Below are positions 7,417-15,851 of a stretch of DNA of 64,000 nt, piece after piece. The notes under the pieces were generated by a model, which saw only the letters and a list, made by a program, of their open reading frames with translations, made no database searches and had not been told where the DNA came from. Position 1 is the stretch's first letter, and every line of letters starts with the position of its first letter. Origin of the DNA: Bacteroidales bacterium (GTDB taxonomy: Bacteria; Bacteroidota; Bacteroidia; Bacteroidales; VadinHA17); the NCBI GenBank assembly GCA_029210565.1, contig JARGFQ010000011.1, positions 62,001 through 126,000 of the forward strand, written 5' to 3'. Made by a program: the position numbers and the translations under genes.

Positions 7417-9044
7417 TGAAAAAACTGATACTTCCTGTCATCACATGCATCCTCCTGTTTGCAGCCTGCACCGGAGAGAGCTCCCTCAGAAGGGCCGCTG
7501 ACACCATCGCTGCCGATGAGCTGCGCGATTACGTACAGACACTTGGGTCCGACAGCTACATGGGCAGAAAGCCCTTTACCGGCGGCGAGACCCTCACCGT
7601 GGCATACCTGGTCACGGAGCTTGAAAAGATAGGGTTCGCGCCGGCGTTCGGAGAGAGCTGGTTTCAGAACGTACCGATGGTGGAGGTTACCTCCAGGGTC
7701 ACCGACGAGGTGACTGTCACTGCCGGCAGTGAGAAGATAGGTCTTACTGCACCCGATGATATCGCCATCGAGTCTCCGTCAATGAAGCAGCTTGTGGAGC
7801 TTGTGGATATACCAATGGTCTTCTGCGGATTTGGTATCGTAGCACCCGAATATGGGTGGAACGACTACGCAGAACTGGACGTAAAGGGTAAGTGTGCCGT
7901 GGTCCTGATCAACGATCCCGGACTCTATACCGGCGATACAACACTCTTCAAGGGAAGGGAGATGACCTACTACGGTCGGTGGACCTACAAGTATGAGGAG
8001 GCGGCAAGACAGGGTGCCACAGCAATACTGATAGTCCATGAGACTGTCGGGGCCGGCTACGACTACTCCATACCGAGGAAGAGCTCCATCTCTCCCGGGC
8101 TCTACATGGAACAGGCTGAAGGGGATACACCGCCGTGCCCTGTGACCGGGTGGTTCAGTGCAGATGCCGCAAAGAGGATCTTCAGTGCAGTGGGGCATGA
8201 TGTAGAGAGCCTGCGGGTAGAGGCATGCGCTGCAGACTTTGCAGGTTTTTCCATGGGCACCGCCATCTCAATGAGCGTGGCAAATAGCCACAGGAGAAAC
8301 AGCTCGCTGAATGTGGCAGGTATTCTTCCCGGCAGCACCGTGCCTGAAGAGTGTATAGTCATTTCGGCACACTGGGATCACTTTGGCATTGGTGAACCTG
8401 AAAACGGAGATTCAATATACAACGGCGCCGTTGACAACTGCACCTCCATGGCCTGGGCCTTTGAGATCGGCGAAGCTTTCGCCTCAATCAAGGAGAGACC
8501 GGCGAGGTCGGTTATACTCTTCTTTCCCACCGCTGAAGAACAGGGACTTCTCGGATCCTCCTGGTTCGCCGCCAATCCTCCGGTAAAAACGGAAAATATC
8601 GTCGCCGCATTCAACAACGACCTCCTTCTGCCGATGGGAAGAATGAAGGATATTATGATTACGGGCTACGGACAGTCGCAACTCGACGATATGCTAGCCG
8701 AAGCCATAGCGAAACAGGGTAGATATATAACCCCTGATCCCAATCCCGAAACAGGAATGTACTTCCGGTCAGACCACTTCCCCTTTGCACAGATAGGAGT
8801 CCCGGCCCTCTTCGCCCGCGGTAACAGCGACAGCAGGGAGTTCGGAAAGGAGTGGGCTGCCGCTCAGCAGAAAGATTACATCACAAACCGGTACCATAAA
8901 CCAGCTGACAATTACTACCCGGAAATGGATTTCGACGGCATCGTTGAAGACGCCAGGGCTGTTTTTGTAGTCGGTTACAGCATTGTAACAAGCGATATCA
9001 GGCCTCAGTGGAAACCCGGATCGGAATTTGCATACTTAAGATAA
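7416..9044 (+). CDS. M28 family zinc aminopeptidase, lipoprotein
   Basis: 542 residues beginning with a lipoprotein signal peptide (MKKLILPVIT..., lipobox LFAAC, Cys18), so it is membrane-anchored in the periplasm or exposed at the surface. A PA-type insert follows (about 125-270). The M28 catalytic core shows HWDHFG, DNCTSMAW, AEEQGLLGS (catalytic and metal Glu pair), NNDLLL and a late SDHFPFAQIGVPALF with the final His ligand. By family it is a broad aminopeptidase or carboxypeptidase-like hydrolase. No TAnnTTTG box lies before it; only the tandem repeat separates it from pepT, so the repeat may carry its regulation. Confidence 0.93.
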   Translation: MKKLILPVITCILLFAACTGESSLRRAADTIAADELRDYVQTLGSDSYMGRKPFTGGETLTVAYLVTELEKIGFAPAFGESWFQNVPMVEVTSRVTDEVTVTAGSEKIGLTAPDDIAIESPSMKQLVELVDIPMVFCGFGIVAPEYGWNDYAELDVKGKCAVVLINDPGLYTGDTTLFKGREMTYYGRWTYKYEEAARQGATAILIVHETVGAGYDYSIPRKSSISPGLYMEQAEGDTPPCPVTGWFSADAAKRIFSAVGHDVESLRVEACAADFAGFSMGTAISMSVANSHRRNSSLNVAGILPGSTVPEECIVISAHWDHFGIGEPENGDSIYNGAVDNCTSMAWAFEIGEAFASIKERPARSVILFFPTAEEQGLLGSSWFAANPPVKTENIVAAFNNDLLLPMGRMKDIMITGYGQSQLDDMLAEAIAKQGRYITPDPNPETGMYFRSDHFPFAQIGVPALFARGNSDSREFGKEWAAAQQKDYITNRYHKPADNYYPEMDFDGIVEDARAVFVVGYSIVTSDIRPQWKPGSEFAYLR

Positions 9045-9234
9045 TAAAGGCTATAGATAATTTCTGCATCTCGAGTAAGGGTATTTTGAGATAATTTTAT
9101 GTTATTTTATTAACACTGTTATAAATATAACATTAATTATTATCTTTACATCGCTTTTGTATTCCCGGAAGCAGTACAGATAAATATCAAGTGAAGGAGT
9201 GATAATTCTTAGGTATTTGTAAGAAGTAACACAT

Positions 9235-9242
9235 TAAGTTTG
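9235..9242 (+). promoter_or_regulatory. candidate -7 box of the hydrogenase operon
   Basis: TAAGTTTG fits TAnnTTTG and lies 51 bp before the first operon ATG. TTTG at 9216-9219 is a possible -33 element, but the 15-bp gap is short. The preceding 190 bp are very AT-rich. No operator was recognised. Confidence 0.42.
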
Positions 9243-9292
9243 CAACCATACCACTCGACAGGAGTCAGAAGCAGTTAAAAACATCATCAGAA

Positions 9293-9685
9293 ATGGAAAA
9301 ACTCAAATCAATTGCAGACCTGAAGAAAGTCCGGATAGAGACCAAGACACAACTCGATATGAGAGCCAGAGATGGCAGCCCGGAAGCAGTCGTTCAGGTG
9401 AGGGTTGCCATGGCAACCTGCGGAATCGCATCAGGCGCACGGCCGATAATGGACTTCTTCGTTGAGGAGCTTGACAAAAGAGGCATCGGTGCCGTCGTCA
9501 CCCAGACAGGATGCATGGGCTACTGCTATGCTGAGCCTACTGTGGAGGTACAGCTACCGGGACAGGAGCCTGTCGTCTACGGTTTTGTCGACAGAAAAAG
9601 AGCCGACGAGATCATTGAGAAATACATCAGGAACGGTGAACTGGTTGAAGGAATCATACCGGTTAACTATGAAAGGATAGACTAA
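9293..9685 (+). CDS. HndB-like thioredoxin-fold (2Fe-2S) ferredoxin subunit of the hydrogenase
   Basis: A 130-residue thioredoxin-like ferredoxin domain, first gene of the hydrogenase operon. It resembles HndB of the Desulfovibrio NADP-reducing hydrogenase. Cysteines are in ATCGIASGA (Cys43) and TGCMGYC (Cys74, Cys78). At the place where HydB has its first cluster Cys (VCGGTSC) this protein has VAMATC, so only three of four expected ligands are visible. It may hold an atypical cluster or play a structural role; whether this is general in the HndB subfamily I cannot check. The next gene starts 20 bp later behind a strong GGGAGGA site. Confidence 0.82.
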   Translation: MEKLKSIADLKKVRIETKTQLDMRARDGSPEAVVQVRVAMATCGIASGARPIMDFFVEELDKRGIGAVVTQTGCMGYCYAEPTVEVQLPGQEPVVYGFVDRKRADEIIEKYIRNGELVEGIIPVNYERID

Positions 9686-9690
9686 TAACA

Positions 9691-9697
9691 GGGAGGA
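9691..9697 (+). promoter_or_regulatory. strong ribosome-binding site of hydB
   Basis: GGGAGGA, 8 bp before the ATG at 9706. A near-perfect Shine-Dalgarno is notable because most genes in this window lack one; it suggests high translation of the hydrogenase flavoprotein. Confidence 0.6.
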
Positions 9698-9705
9698 CCA
9701 GTATA

Positions 9706-11499
9706 ATGTCAAAATTCAGAATGCACCTTCTGGTATGTGGCGGGACAAGCTGTCGCGCCTCGGAAAGCGCTCTCATAGCTGAGAGCCTGAAGAGGGAACT
9801 TGAAGAAAAGGGTCTTGGTAACGAGGTACAGGTTATAATGACAGGCTGTTTCGGTCTGTGCGAAAAAGGGCCCGTCGTTAAGGTTATGCCTGATAATGCC
9901 TTTTATGTGCAGGTCAAACCCGAGGATGCTGCAGTCATCGTGGCCGAGCATGTCATCAAGGGCAAACCGGTAAAGCGTCTGCTCTACGTCAACCCCTCCA
10001 CCGGTGAGCATGTGAGCGGTTCAGGGCTGATGGGCTCCTACCGGAAGCAGATACGCATCGCACTCCGCAACTGCGGCTCCATCAACCCTGAAAACATCAA
10101 TGAATACATCGCCCGCGAAGGCTATGCCGCCATCGGGAAGTGTGTCACGGAATACACCGCTGCCGATGTGATCGACGTCATCAAGAATTCCGGCCTGCGC
10201 GGCCGCGGCGGAGCCGGTTTCCCCACCGGACTCAAATGGGAGATAGCCTCTAAAAACCAGGCTGACCAGAAATATGTTGTATGTAACGCCGACGAGGGTG
10301 ACCCGGGCGCATTCATGGACCGCTCGGTGCTGGAAGGCGACCCCCACTCCGTCCTTGAGGCAATGGCTATCTGCGGATATGCTATCGGCGCCACGAAAGG
10401 ACTCATCTACATCCGTGCCGAATACCCGCTGGCAATACAGCGGCTGAAGATAGCCATCGGCCAGGCACGTGACTACGGCCTGCTTGGCAACAACATCCTG
10501 GGAAGCGACTTCAGCTTTGACATCGACCTCCGCTACGGCGCGGGAGCATTTGTCTGCGGCGAAGAGACAGCCCTCATCCACTCCATGGAGGGCATGCGCG
10601 GTGAACCCACAAACAAACCTCCCTTCCCTGCCGAAAGCGGCTTCATGGGAAAACCCTCCAACGTCAACAACGTCGAGACATTTGCCAGCGTCCCGGTAAT
10701 CATCAACAAGGGATGGGAATGGTTCTCATCAATCGGAACGGAGAAATCAAAGGGAACGAAGGTATTCGCCCTCGCCGGCAAGATCAACAACGTGGGACTC
10801 ATCGAAGTGCCCATGGGCATCACACTGCGTGAGATCATTTTTGAGATAGGCGGTGGTATCAAGAACGGCAAGAAGTTCAAGGCTGTACAGACAGGAGGCC
10901 CCTCGGGCGGATGTCTTACCGAACATCACCTCGACACTCCCATCGACTTTGACAACCTGGTTGCCGCCGGTTCGATGATGGGATCAGGAGGAATGATAGT
11001 GATGGATGAAGACGACTGCATGGTCTCCATCGCAAAATTCTTCCTGGAATTTACAGTGGAAGAGTCTTGCGGCAAATGCACTCCCTGCCGTATCGGAAAC
11101 AAGAGGATTTACGAGCTGCTTACTTATATCACCAAAGGTAACGGCACCCTCGCTGACCTCGACAGGCTCAGGAACATGTGTCATGTCATCAAGGACACCT
11201 CACTCTGCGGACTCGGACAGACATCACCCAACCCCGTCCTTTCAACCATGGACAACTTCATGGATGAGTATATAGCCCATGTCACAGAGAAGAGATGCCC
11301 TGCCGGATCATGCCGCGACCTGATGAAGTATACCATTATAGAAGAGAAGTGCGTCGGATGCACGGCATGTGCGAGAGGATGCCCTGTCAATGCCATCAGT
11401 GGAGAGCGCAAGGAGCCGCACTTCATTGACCAGGAGAAATGCATCAAATGCGGTGCCTGCTTCGAGAGATGCAAATTCGGCGCTGTGCTAATCAACTAA
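9706..11499 (+). CDS. hydB: NADH-binding flavoprotein subunit of [FeFe]-hydrogenase (HydB/HndC, NuoF-like)
   Basis: 597 residues carrying the FMN and NAD(P)H site of a multimeric hydrogenase in the cytosol. Domains in order: an N-terminal 2Fe-2S thioredoxin-like domain (Cys11, Cys16, Cys48, Cys52); the NuoF core with the glycine-rich RGRGGAGFPTGLKW loop for NADH and CNADEGDPGAFMDR for FMN; the SLBB segment; the C-terminal 4Fe-4S site ESCGKCTPCRIG with the later CGLGQ Cys; and a two-cluster ferredoxin tail (CVGCTACARGCP and CIKCGACFERC). This arrangement is that of bifurcating HydB/HndC rather than complex I NuoF, which lacks the ferredoxin tail. The hydA start follows 17 bp after the stop. 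Confidence 0.95.
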   Translation: MSKFRMHLLVCGGTSCRASESALIAESLKRELEEKGLGNEVQVIMTGCFGLCEKGPVVKVMPDNAFYVQVKPEDAAVIVAEHVIKGKPVKRLLYVNPSTGEHVSGSGLMGSYRKQIRIALRNCGSINPENINEYIAREGYAAIGKCVTEYTAADVIDVIKNSGLRGRGGAGFPTGLKWEIASKNQADQKYVVCNADEGDPGAFMDRSVLEGDPHSVLEAMAICGYAIGATKGLIYIRAEYPLAIQRLKIAIGQARDYGLLGNNILGSDFSFDIDLRYGAGAFVCGEETALIHSMEGMRGEPTNKPPFPAESGFMGKPSNVNNVETFASVPVIINKGWEWFSSIGTEKSKGTKVFALAGKINNVGLIEVPMGITLREIIFEIGGGIKNGKKFKAVQTGGPSGGCLTEHHLDTPIDFDNLVAAGSMMGSGGMIVMDEDDCMVSIAKFFLEFTVEESCGKCTPCRIGNKRIYELLTYITKGNGTLADLDRLRNMCHVIKDTSLCGLGQTSPNPVLSTMDNFMDEYIAHVTEKRCPAGSCRDLMKYTIIEEKCVGCTACARGCPVNAISGERKEPHFIDQEKCIKCGACFERCKFGAVLIN

Positions 11500-11503
11500 T
11501 GAG

Positions 11504-11509
11504 AGGGAG
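11504..11509 (+). promoter_or_regulatory. ribosome-binding site deciding the hydA start
   Basis: AGGGAG lies 7 bp before the ATG at 11517 but only 1 bp before the ATG at 11511. This favours METIKLTI as the true N-terminus. Confidence 0.5.
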
Positions 11510-11516
11510 AATGACG

Positions 11517-13295
11517 ATGGAAACAATAAAGCTTACCATAGACAACAAGCAGATCGAAGTCGAGAAGGGCACCACCATACTCGGTGCCGCACGCAGGATG
11601 GGCATTGACATACCCACCCTCTGCCACATGAAGCTCGACGACCTGAATATCGAAAATAAACCGGGAGGTTGCAGGATATGCGTCGTAGAGGTGCAGGGAC
11701 GCAGGAACCTCTCTCCGGCATGTATCACCAAATGTGATGAGGGAGCGGTTGTCCGCACCCACACCCCCAGGGTCATGAACGCCCGCAGGACCGTTATGGA
11801 GTTCATCCTCTCAGACCATCCGAAAGATTGCCTCATCTGCCCCAAGTCAGGTAACTGCGAGCTGCAGAATATGGCTATCAGACTGGGCATCAGGGAGATC
11901 ACAGGACAGGAGATTGCAGAGATGTCGACATACCGGAAGGATACCTCACCCTCAATCATACGCGACCTCGACAAGTGCATCATGTGCCGCCGGTGCGAGA
12001 TGATGTGCAACGAGGTACAGACCGTCGGCGCCCTCTCAGCAGTGAACAGGGGCTTCATGGCCGTGGTTGCCCCTGCCTTCGAGCAGAACCTCGAATACTC
12101 ACCCTGTACATACTGCGGACAGTGCGTCGCCGTCTGCCCCACAGGTGCCCTTACAGAAGTGGATCATACCGGCGATGTGCTTCGCGCCATCGCCGATCCC
12201 TCAAAGACAGTCGTGGTTCAGACCGCACCCGCCGTACGTGCTGCCCTCGGTGAAGAGTTCGGCATGAAACCGGGATCACTGGTCACGGGCAAACTTGTCT
12301 CTGCCCTGAAAGAGCTCGGGTTCGATTATGTCTTCGACACTGACTTTGCTGCCGACCTTACAATAATGGAAGAGGGCACAGAGCTTCTTGCCAGGCTGGG
12401 CAAGTTCCTCAACGGAGATGAGGATGCCAACATTCCCATACTTACATCATGCTGTCCGGGTTGGGTCAACTTCTTTGAGCACAACTTCCCCGACCTGAAA
12501 GATGTCCCATCCACGGCCAAGTCGCCACAGCAGATGTTCGGCGCCATCGCCAAGTCATACTTTGCCGGAAAGATCAATGTCAGCCGCAAGGATATGGTGG
12601 TCGTATCCATCATGCCGTGCCTGGCAAAAAAATATGAGAGCCAGAGACCCGAATTCTCCGTCGACGGCAACCCTGATGTCGACTTCTCCATCTCCACACG
12701 TGAGCTGGCCCACTTCATCAAGCAGGCCAACATCGACTTCAACAACCTGCCCGATGCTGATTTCGACAGGCCGCTGGGTGAATCCACCGGCGCCGGGGTG
12801 ATCTTCGGTAACACCGGAGGTGTCATTGAGGCGGCAGTACGTACTGCCTATGAACTCTACACTGGCAAGAAGCTCAGCCGTCTCGACTTCGATGAGCTGA
12901 GAGGAATGGAAGGGGTCAGGCAGGCCACTATTAACTTTGACGGTTTGCCGATCAACATCGGCATAGCCCATGGGCTCGGCAACGCCCGCAAGCTGCTTGA
13001 CGATGTACGCGCCGGCCGCTCTACATTCCATGCCATTGAGGTTATGGCCTGCCCCGGAGGATGTATCGGAGGAGGCGGACAGCCACTGCACCACGGCGAC
13101 TCTTCAATACTCAAAGCCAGGGCCAGGGCTATCTATGAGGAGGATAAGAATAAAACCATCAGGGTCTCACATGAGAACCCATACATCATCAACCTCTACA
13201 AGGAGTTCCTTGGCGAACCCAACAGCGAGAAGGCACACCACCTGTTGCATACGCACTATTTTGACAAGAAGGCGAAGATCATTGTTAAGCAGTGA
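11517..13295 (+). CDS. hydA: [FeFe]-hydrogenase catalytic subunit (HydA/HndD)
   Basis: 592 residues; reduces protons or oxidises H2 at the H-cluster. From the N-terminus: 2Fe-2S domain (Cys36, 52, 55, 69), His-ligated 4Fe-4S cluster (His101, Cys105, 108, 114), two 4Fe-4S clusters (Cys154-164 and Cys197-207), then the H-cluster domain. All three H-cluster signatures are intact: TSCCPGW (about 311), MPCLAKKYE (about 365) and ACPGGCIGGGGQP (about 510). The small-subunit domain is fused at the C-terminus (NPYIINLYKEFL). With HydB-, HydC- and HndB-like subunits this is the trimeric/tetrameric NAD(P)-dependent, probably bifurcating, group A3 type. No maturase genes (hydE, hydF, hydG) are in the window. 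The upstream in-frame start at 11439 overlaps hydB and is not used. Confidence 0.96.
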   Translation: METIKLTIDNKQIEVEKGTTILGAARRMGIDIPTLCHMKLDDLNIENKPGGCRICVVEVQGRRNLSPACITKCDEGAVVRTHTPRVMNARRTVMEFILSDHPKDCLICPKSGNCELQNMAIRLGIREITGQEIAEMSTYRKDTSPSIIRDLDKCIMCRRCEMMCNEVQTVGALSAVNRGFMAVVAPAFEQNLEYSPCTYCGQCVAVCPTGALTEVDHTGDVLRAIADPSKTVVVQTAPAVRAALGEEFGMKPGSLVTGKLVSALKELGFDYVFDTDFAADLTIMEEGTELLARLGKFLNGDEDANIPILTSCCPGWVNFFEHNFPDLKDVPSTAKSPQQMFGAIAKSYFAGKINVSRKDMVVVSIMPCLAKKYESQRPEFSVDGNPDVDFSISTRELAHFIKQANIDFNNLPDADFDRPLGESTGAGVIFGNTGGVIEAAVRTAYELYTGKKLSRLDFDELRGMEGVRQATINFDGLPINIGIAHGLGNARKLLDDVRAGRSTFHAIEVMACPGGCIGGGGQPLHHGDSSILKARARAIYEEDKNKTIRVSHENPYIINLYKEFLGEPNSEKAHHLLHTHYFDKKAKIIVKQ

Positions 13296-13326
13296 GATCT
13301 GAAACATTAATCTAATATTCAACGAG

Positions 13327-13809
13327 ATGTCAAGTATAAAGATAGAACTGAGAAAGGAAGATGTTGACAAAATCAACGAAATATGCGATTCATTCGGAAA
13401 CGAACAGTCAGAACTGATAAATGTCCTCCACAAGACTCAGGAACACTTCGGCTACCTGCCGGCAGAGATACAGGAGGCCATAGCCTCAAAACTCAATATT
13501 CCTGTAGCCCAGGTCTACGGGGTGGTGACCTTCTACTCATTCTTCACCATGACTCCCAAGGGCCGTCACCCGATAAGCATTTGCATGGGCACAGCCTGCT
13601 ACGTTAGGGGAGCAGAAAAGGTGCTCGATGAATTCAAAAAGGAACTTTCACTGCAGGTGGGTCAGACTACCCCCGACGGCAAATTCTCGCTCTCCAGTCT
13701 CAGGTGCGTGGGTGCCTGCGGACTCGCCCCGGTGGTGCTCATCGGTGAGAAAACATACGGAAGGGTGGCTCCGGATGATGTGCAGGACATACTTAAAGAG
13801 TACCAATAA
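13327..13809 (+). CDS. hydC: NuoE-like 2Fe-2S subunit of the hydrogenase (HydC/HndA)
   Basis: 160 residues, the 24-kDa subunit type of complex I and multimeric hydrogenases. The four cluster ligands are in place: CMGTAC (Cys86, Cys91) and RCVGACGLAP (Cys127, Cys131). The N-terminal helical region with LHKTQEHFGYLP is typical. It starts 31 bp after hydA and ends the operon; the convergent ygiQ stop is only 4 bp away and no hairpin terminator lies between. In the complex it relays electrons between flavin and the iron-sulfur chain of HydA. Confidence 0.95.
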   Translation: MSSIKIELRKEDVDKINEICDSFGNEQSELINVLHKTQEHFGYLPAEIQEAIASKLNIPVAQVYGVVTFYSFFTMTPKGRHPISICMGTACYVRGAEKVLDEFKKELSLQVGQTTPDGKFSLSSLRCVGACGLAPVVLIGEKTYGRVAPDDVQDILKEYQ

Positions 13810-13813
13810 CCGG

Positions 13814-15775
13814 TTAACGCTTTCGGCCTTTCGCACTCCCCCTGGCAGAACTCTTCTTCCTGCGGGCTGAGGGCTGAGGACTGCTGACTGAAGAGTGCCG
13901 TCCCGACGCACTTCGTGGTCGGGATTGAGTCTCCTCCGATGTCGGAGCCCCAAACTGCCGACTGCTGACTGAAGAGTGCCGACTGCTTTTAGCTGCCGTA
14001 GCCTTGGCCAAGGTGGCGGACTGCCGACTGAAAAAGTACTCCTTCTGCCTCTTTTTTTCCGCAGGTTCCCGGGCCACATAGACCTTTCTCCCGCCGTAGG
14101 GGTCGAAACCAAGATAATACATTGCCGTTGCAAGCGTCATCGGCGTCGGAGTGAAATCCTGCACCTGCTCCGGATGCATCCCCATCTTCTGCAGCTCGTG
14201 CGACAGAGCTGCCATCTTCTGCTCCGTCGTCCCCGGATGCGCAGAGATAAAATAGGGTACCAGTTCATACTTCACCCCGCTGCCATGCACTATCTCGAGA
14301 AACCTGTTGCGCAGCCTCCTGAAATGACTGAATGAGCTCTTTCTCATCAGGTTGAGAACCTCATCGTCGGTATGCTCAGGGGCAACCTTCAGTCGGCCGC
14401 TCGTATGATTGAGCACAAGCTCCCTCAGATACTGCTCTTCATCCTTCCCTGCCGAGCTGTTGAACTCCTTCATCAGCAGGTCATACCTCACTCCGCTGCC
14501 GACAAAAGCCTTTTTGATGTACGGAAGAGCATTGACCTTCCGGTATAGCGCCAGCAGCTCCCTGTGCGAGGTGTTGAGGTTATCACATACCGCAGGCCAG
14601 ATGCATGAAGGCCTGCCGCACCTGTTGCACCTCTTCTTATCCCTGCCCTCCATCCTGTACATGTTGGCCGAGGGGCCTCCGAGGTCTGAGAGGTATCCCC
14701 TGAATCCCGGCATCGTGCTGATATGATCCACTTCACTCAACACCGATGCCACCGAACGGCTGCTGACAAACTTACCCTGGTGTGCTGCTATGGCACAGAA
14801 GCTGCAGCCGCCGAAACAGCCGCGGTGAATATTTACCGAGAACCTGATCATCTCCCAGGCCGGAATAGCTCCTTTCTTCTCATACCGGGAATGGGGTGCA
14901 TAATTGAACGGCAGCTCATGAATCGCATCCATCTCTGCCTCCGTGGCCGGAGGTGAGGGTGGATTGACCACTACACTCCTTTCGCCGCACGGCTCTGTCA
15001 GCCTGACAGGCCTGGGACTGTTGCTTGTCTTCTCAAACAGGACAAAGTTCTCGGCATAGGCCTTGCGTGACTTCATCACCTCCCTGCACGAGTGCATGAC
15101 CTTATCCTTCACCCCCGGCATCGGCGGGGGCATCTCCCCGGTAGGCAGGAGGTATGCGGACTGAGGCAGATCGAATATCGCATTTATCCTCTCTCCCTGC
15201 CTGGCACGGAGAGCCAGTTCCGTCACCGCCTTCTCTGCCATGCCGTATATCAGCAGGTCGGCACCGCTGGAGATAAGAATCGACGGTTCCAGGGAATCCT
15301 TCCAGTAGTCGTAGTGCATCAGCCTCCTCATTGAGGCTTCAATACCCCCGACAACCACCGGCACTTCGGGAAAGAGCCTTTTGAGTATCTGTGTATATAC
15401 CATCGTGGCATAGTCAGGGCGGAAGCCTGCCGCTCCTGCCGGTGTGTAGGCATCGTCTGACCGAAGACGGCGGGCAGCAGTATAGTGGTTAACCATCGAA
15501 TCCATGTTACCGGCGGTGACACCAAAGAAATAACGCGGTGCACCCAGCTTGGTGAAGTCGCGCAGGTCATCGCGCCAGTTGGGCTGCGGCACCACCGCAA
15601 CGCGCATGCCGGCAGCCTCCAGCACACGGGCAATCACGGCCGCCCCAAAGGAGGGATGGTCTATATAGGCATCACCGCTGAAGAGTATGACATCAGCCCT
15701 CTCCCACTCCAGCGCCTCCATCTCCTTTTTTGATGTTGGCAGCCAGTGACGCCTGAAATTTTCACCTTTTTTCAC
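13814..15775 (-). CDS. ygiQ: YgiQ family radical SAM protein with repeat-derived C-terminal tail
   Basis: 653 residues of the UPF0313/YgiQ family; function not established. The N-terminus (HWLPTSKKEMEALEWERADV, then SGDAYIDHPSFG) resembles E. coli YgiQ and supports the start at 15775. The radical SAM motif is HRGCFGGCSFC (about 317-327), followed by a DUF3362-like region with HTSGRLKVAPEHT. From about residue 582 to 638 the sequence becomes Ser/Arg/Gln-rich low complexity (SRQSAT, SSRHSSVSSRQ, GRHSSVSSPQP). That stretch is encoded by the composite heptamer/hairpin repeat at 13861-14030, so the native C-terminus has been replaced or extended by repeat DNA. Confidence 0.9.
   Translation of the reverse strand: MKKGENFRRHWLPTSKKEMEALEWERADVILFSGDAYIDHPSFGAAVIARVLEAAGMRVAVVPQPNWRDDLRDFTKLGAPRYFFGVTAGNMDSMVNHYTAARRLRSDDAYTPAGAAGFRPDYATMVYTQILKRLFPEVPVVVGGIEASMRRLMHYDYWKDSLEPSILISSGADLLIYGMAEKAVTELALRARQGERINAIFDLPQSAYLLPTGEMPPPMPGVKDKVMHSCREVMKSRKAYAENFVLFEKTSNSPRPVRLTEPCGERSVVVNPPSPPATEAEMDAIHELPFNYAPHSRYEKKGAIPAWEMIRFSVNIHRGCFGGCSFCAIAAHQGKFVSSRSVASVLSEVDHISTMPGFRGYLSDLGGPSANMYRMEGRDKKRCNRCGRPSCIWPAVCDNLNTSHRELLALYRKVNALPYIKKAFVGSGVRYDLLMKEFNSSAGKDEEQYLRELVLNHTSGRLKVAPEHTDDEVLNLMRKSSFSHFRRLRNRFLEIVHGSGVKYELVPYFISAHPGTTEQKMAALSHELQKMGMHPEQVQDFTPTPMTLATAMYYLGFDPYGGRKVYVAREPAEKKRQKEYFFSRQSATLAKATAAKSSRHSSVSSRQFGAPTSEETQSRPRSASGRHSSVSSPQPSARRKKSSARGSAKGRKR
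13861..14030 (-). repeat. composite heptamer/hairpin repeat inside the ygiQ 3' end
   Basis: In ygiQ sense: CAGTCGGCAGTC, then a hairpin (13992-14017, GCCACC...GGCAGC around the palindrome CCTTGGCCAAGG), then GCTAAAAGCAGTCGGC, more CAGTCNN heptamers, and two further hairpins: CTCCGA/TCGGAG at 13934-13947 and CCCGAC/GTCGGG at 13902-13923. It shares its hairpin and tail with the copies near 32.8, 46.1 and 49.2 kb. Confidence 0.75.
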
Positions 15776-15851
15776 GTCACCAATTTACATAATATAGCTA
15801 ACTTGCCTGTAGAAGGTGCCGCAAATAGGTTATCTTCACCGCAACAAGCAG

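Noticed and set aside
9706..13809. Part of complex I (nuoEFG)
   Set aside because: NuoG-like protein carries all three H-cluster motifs and HydB has a ferredoxin tail, so it is a hydrogenase.
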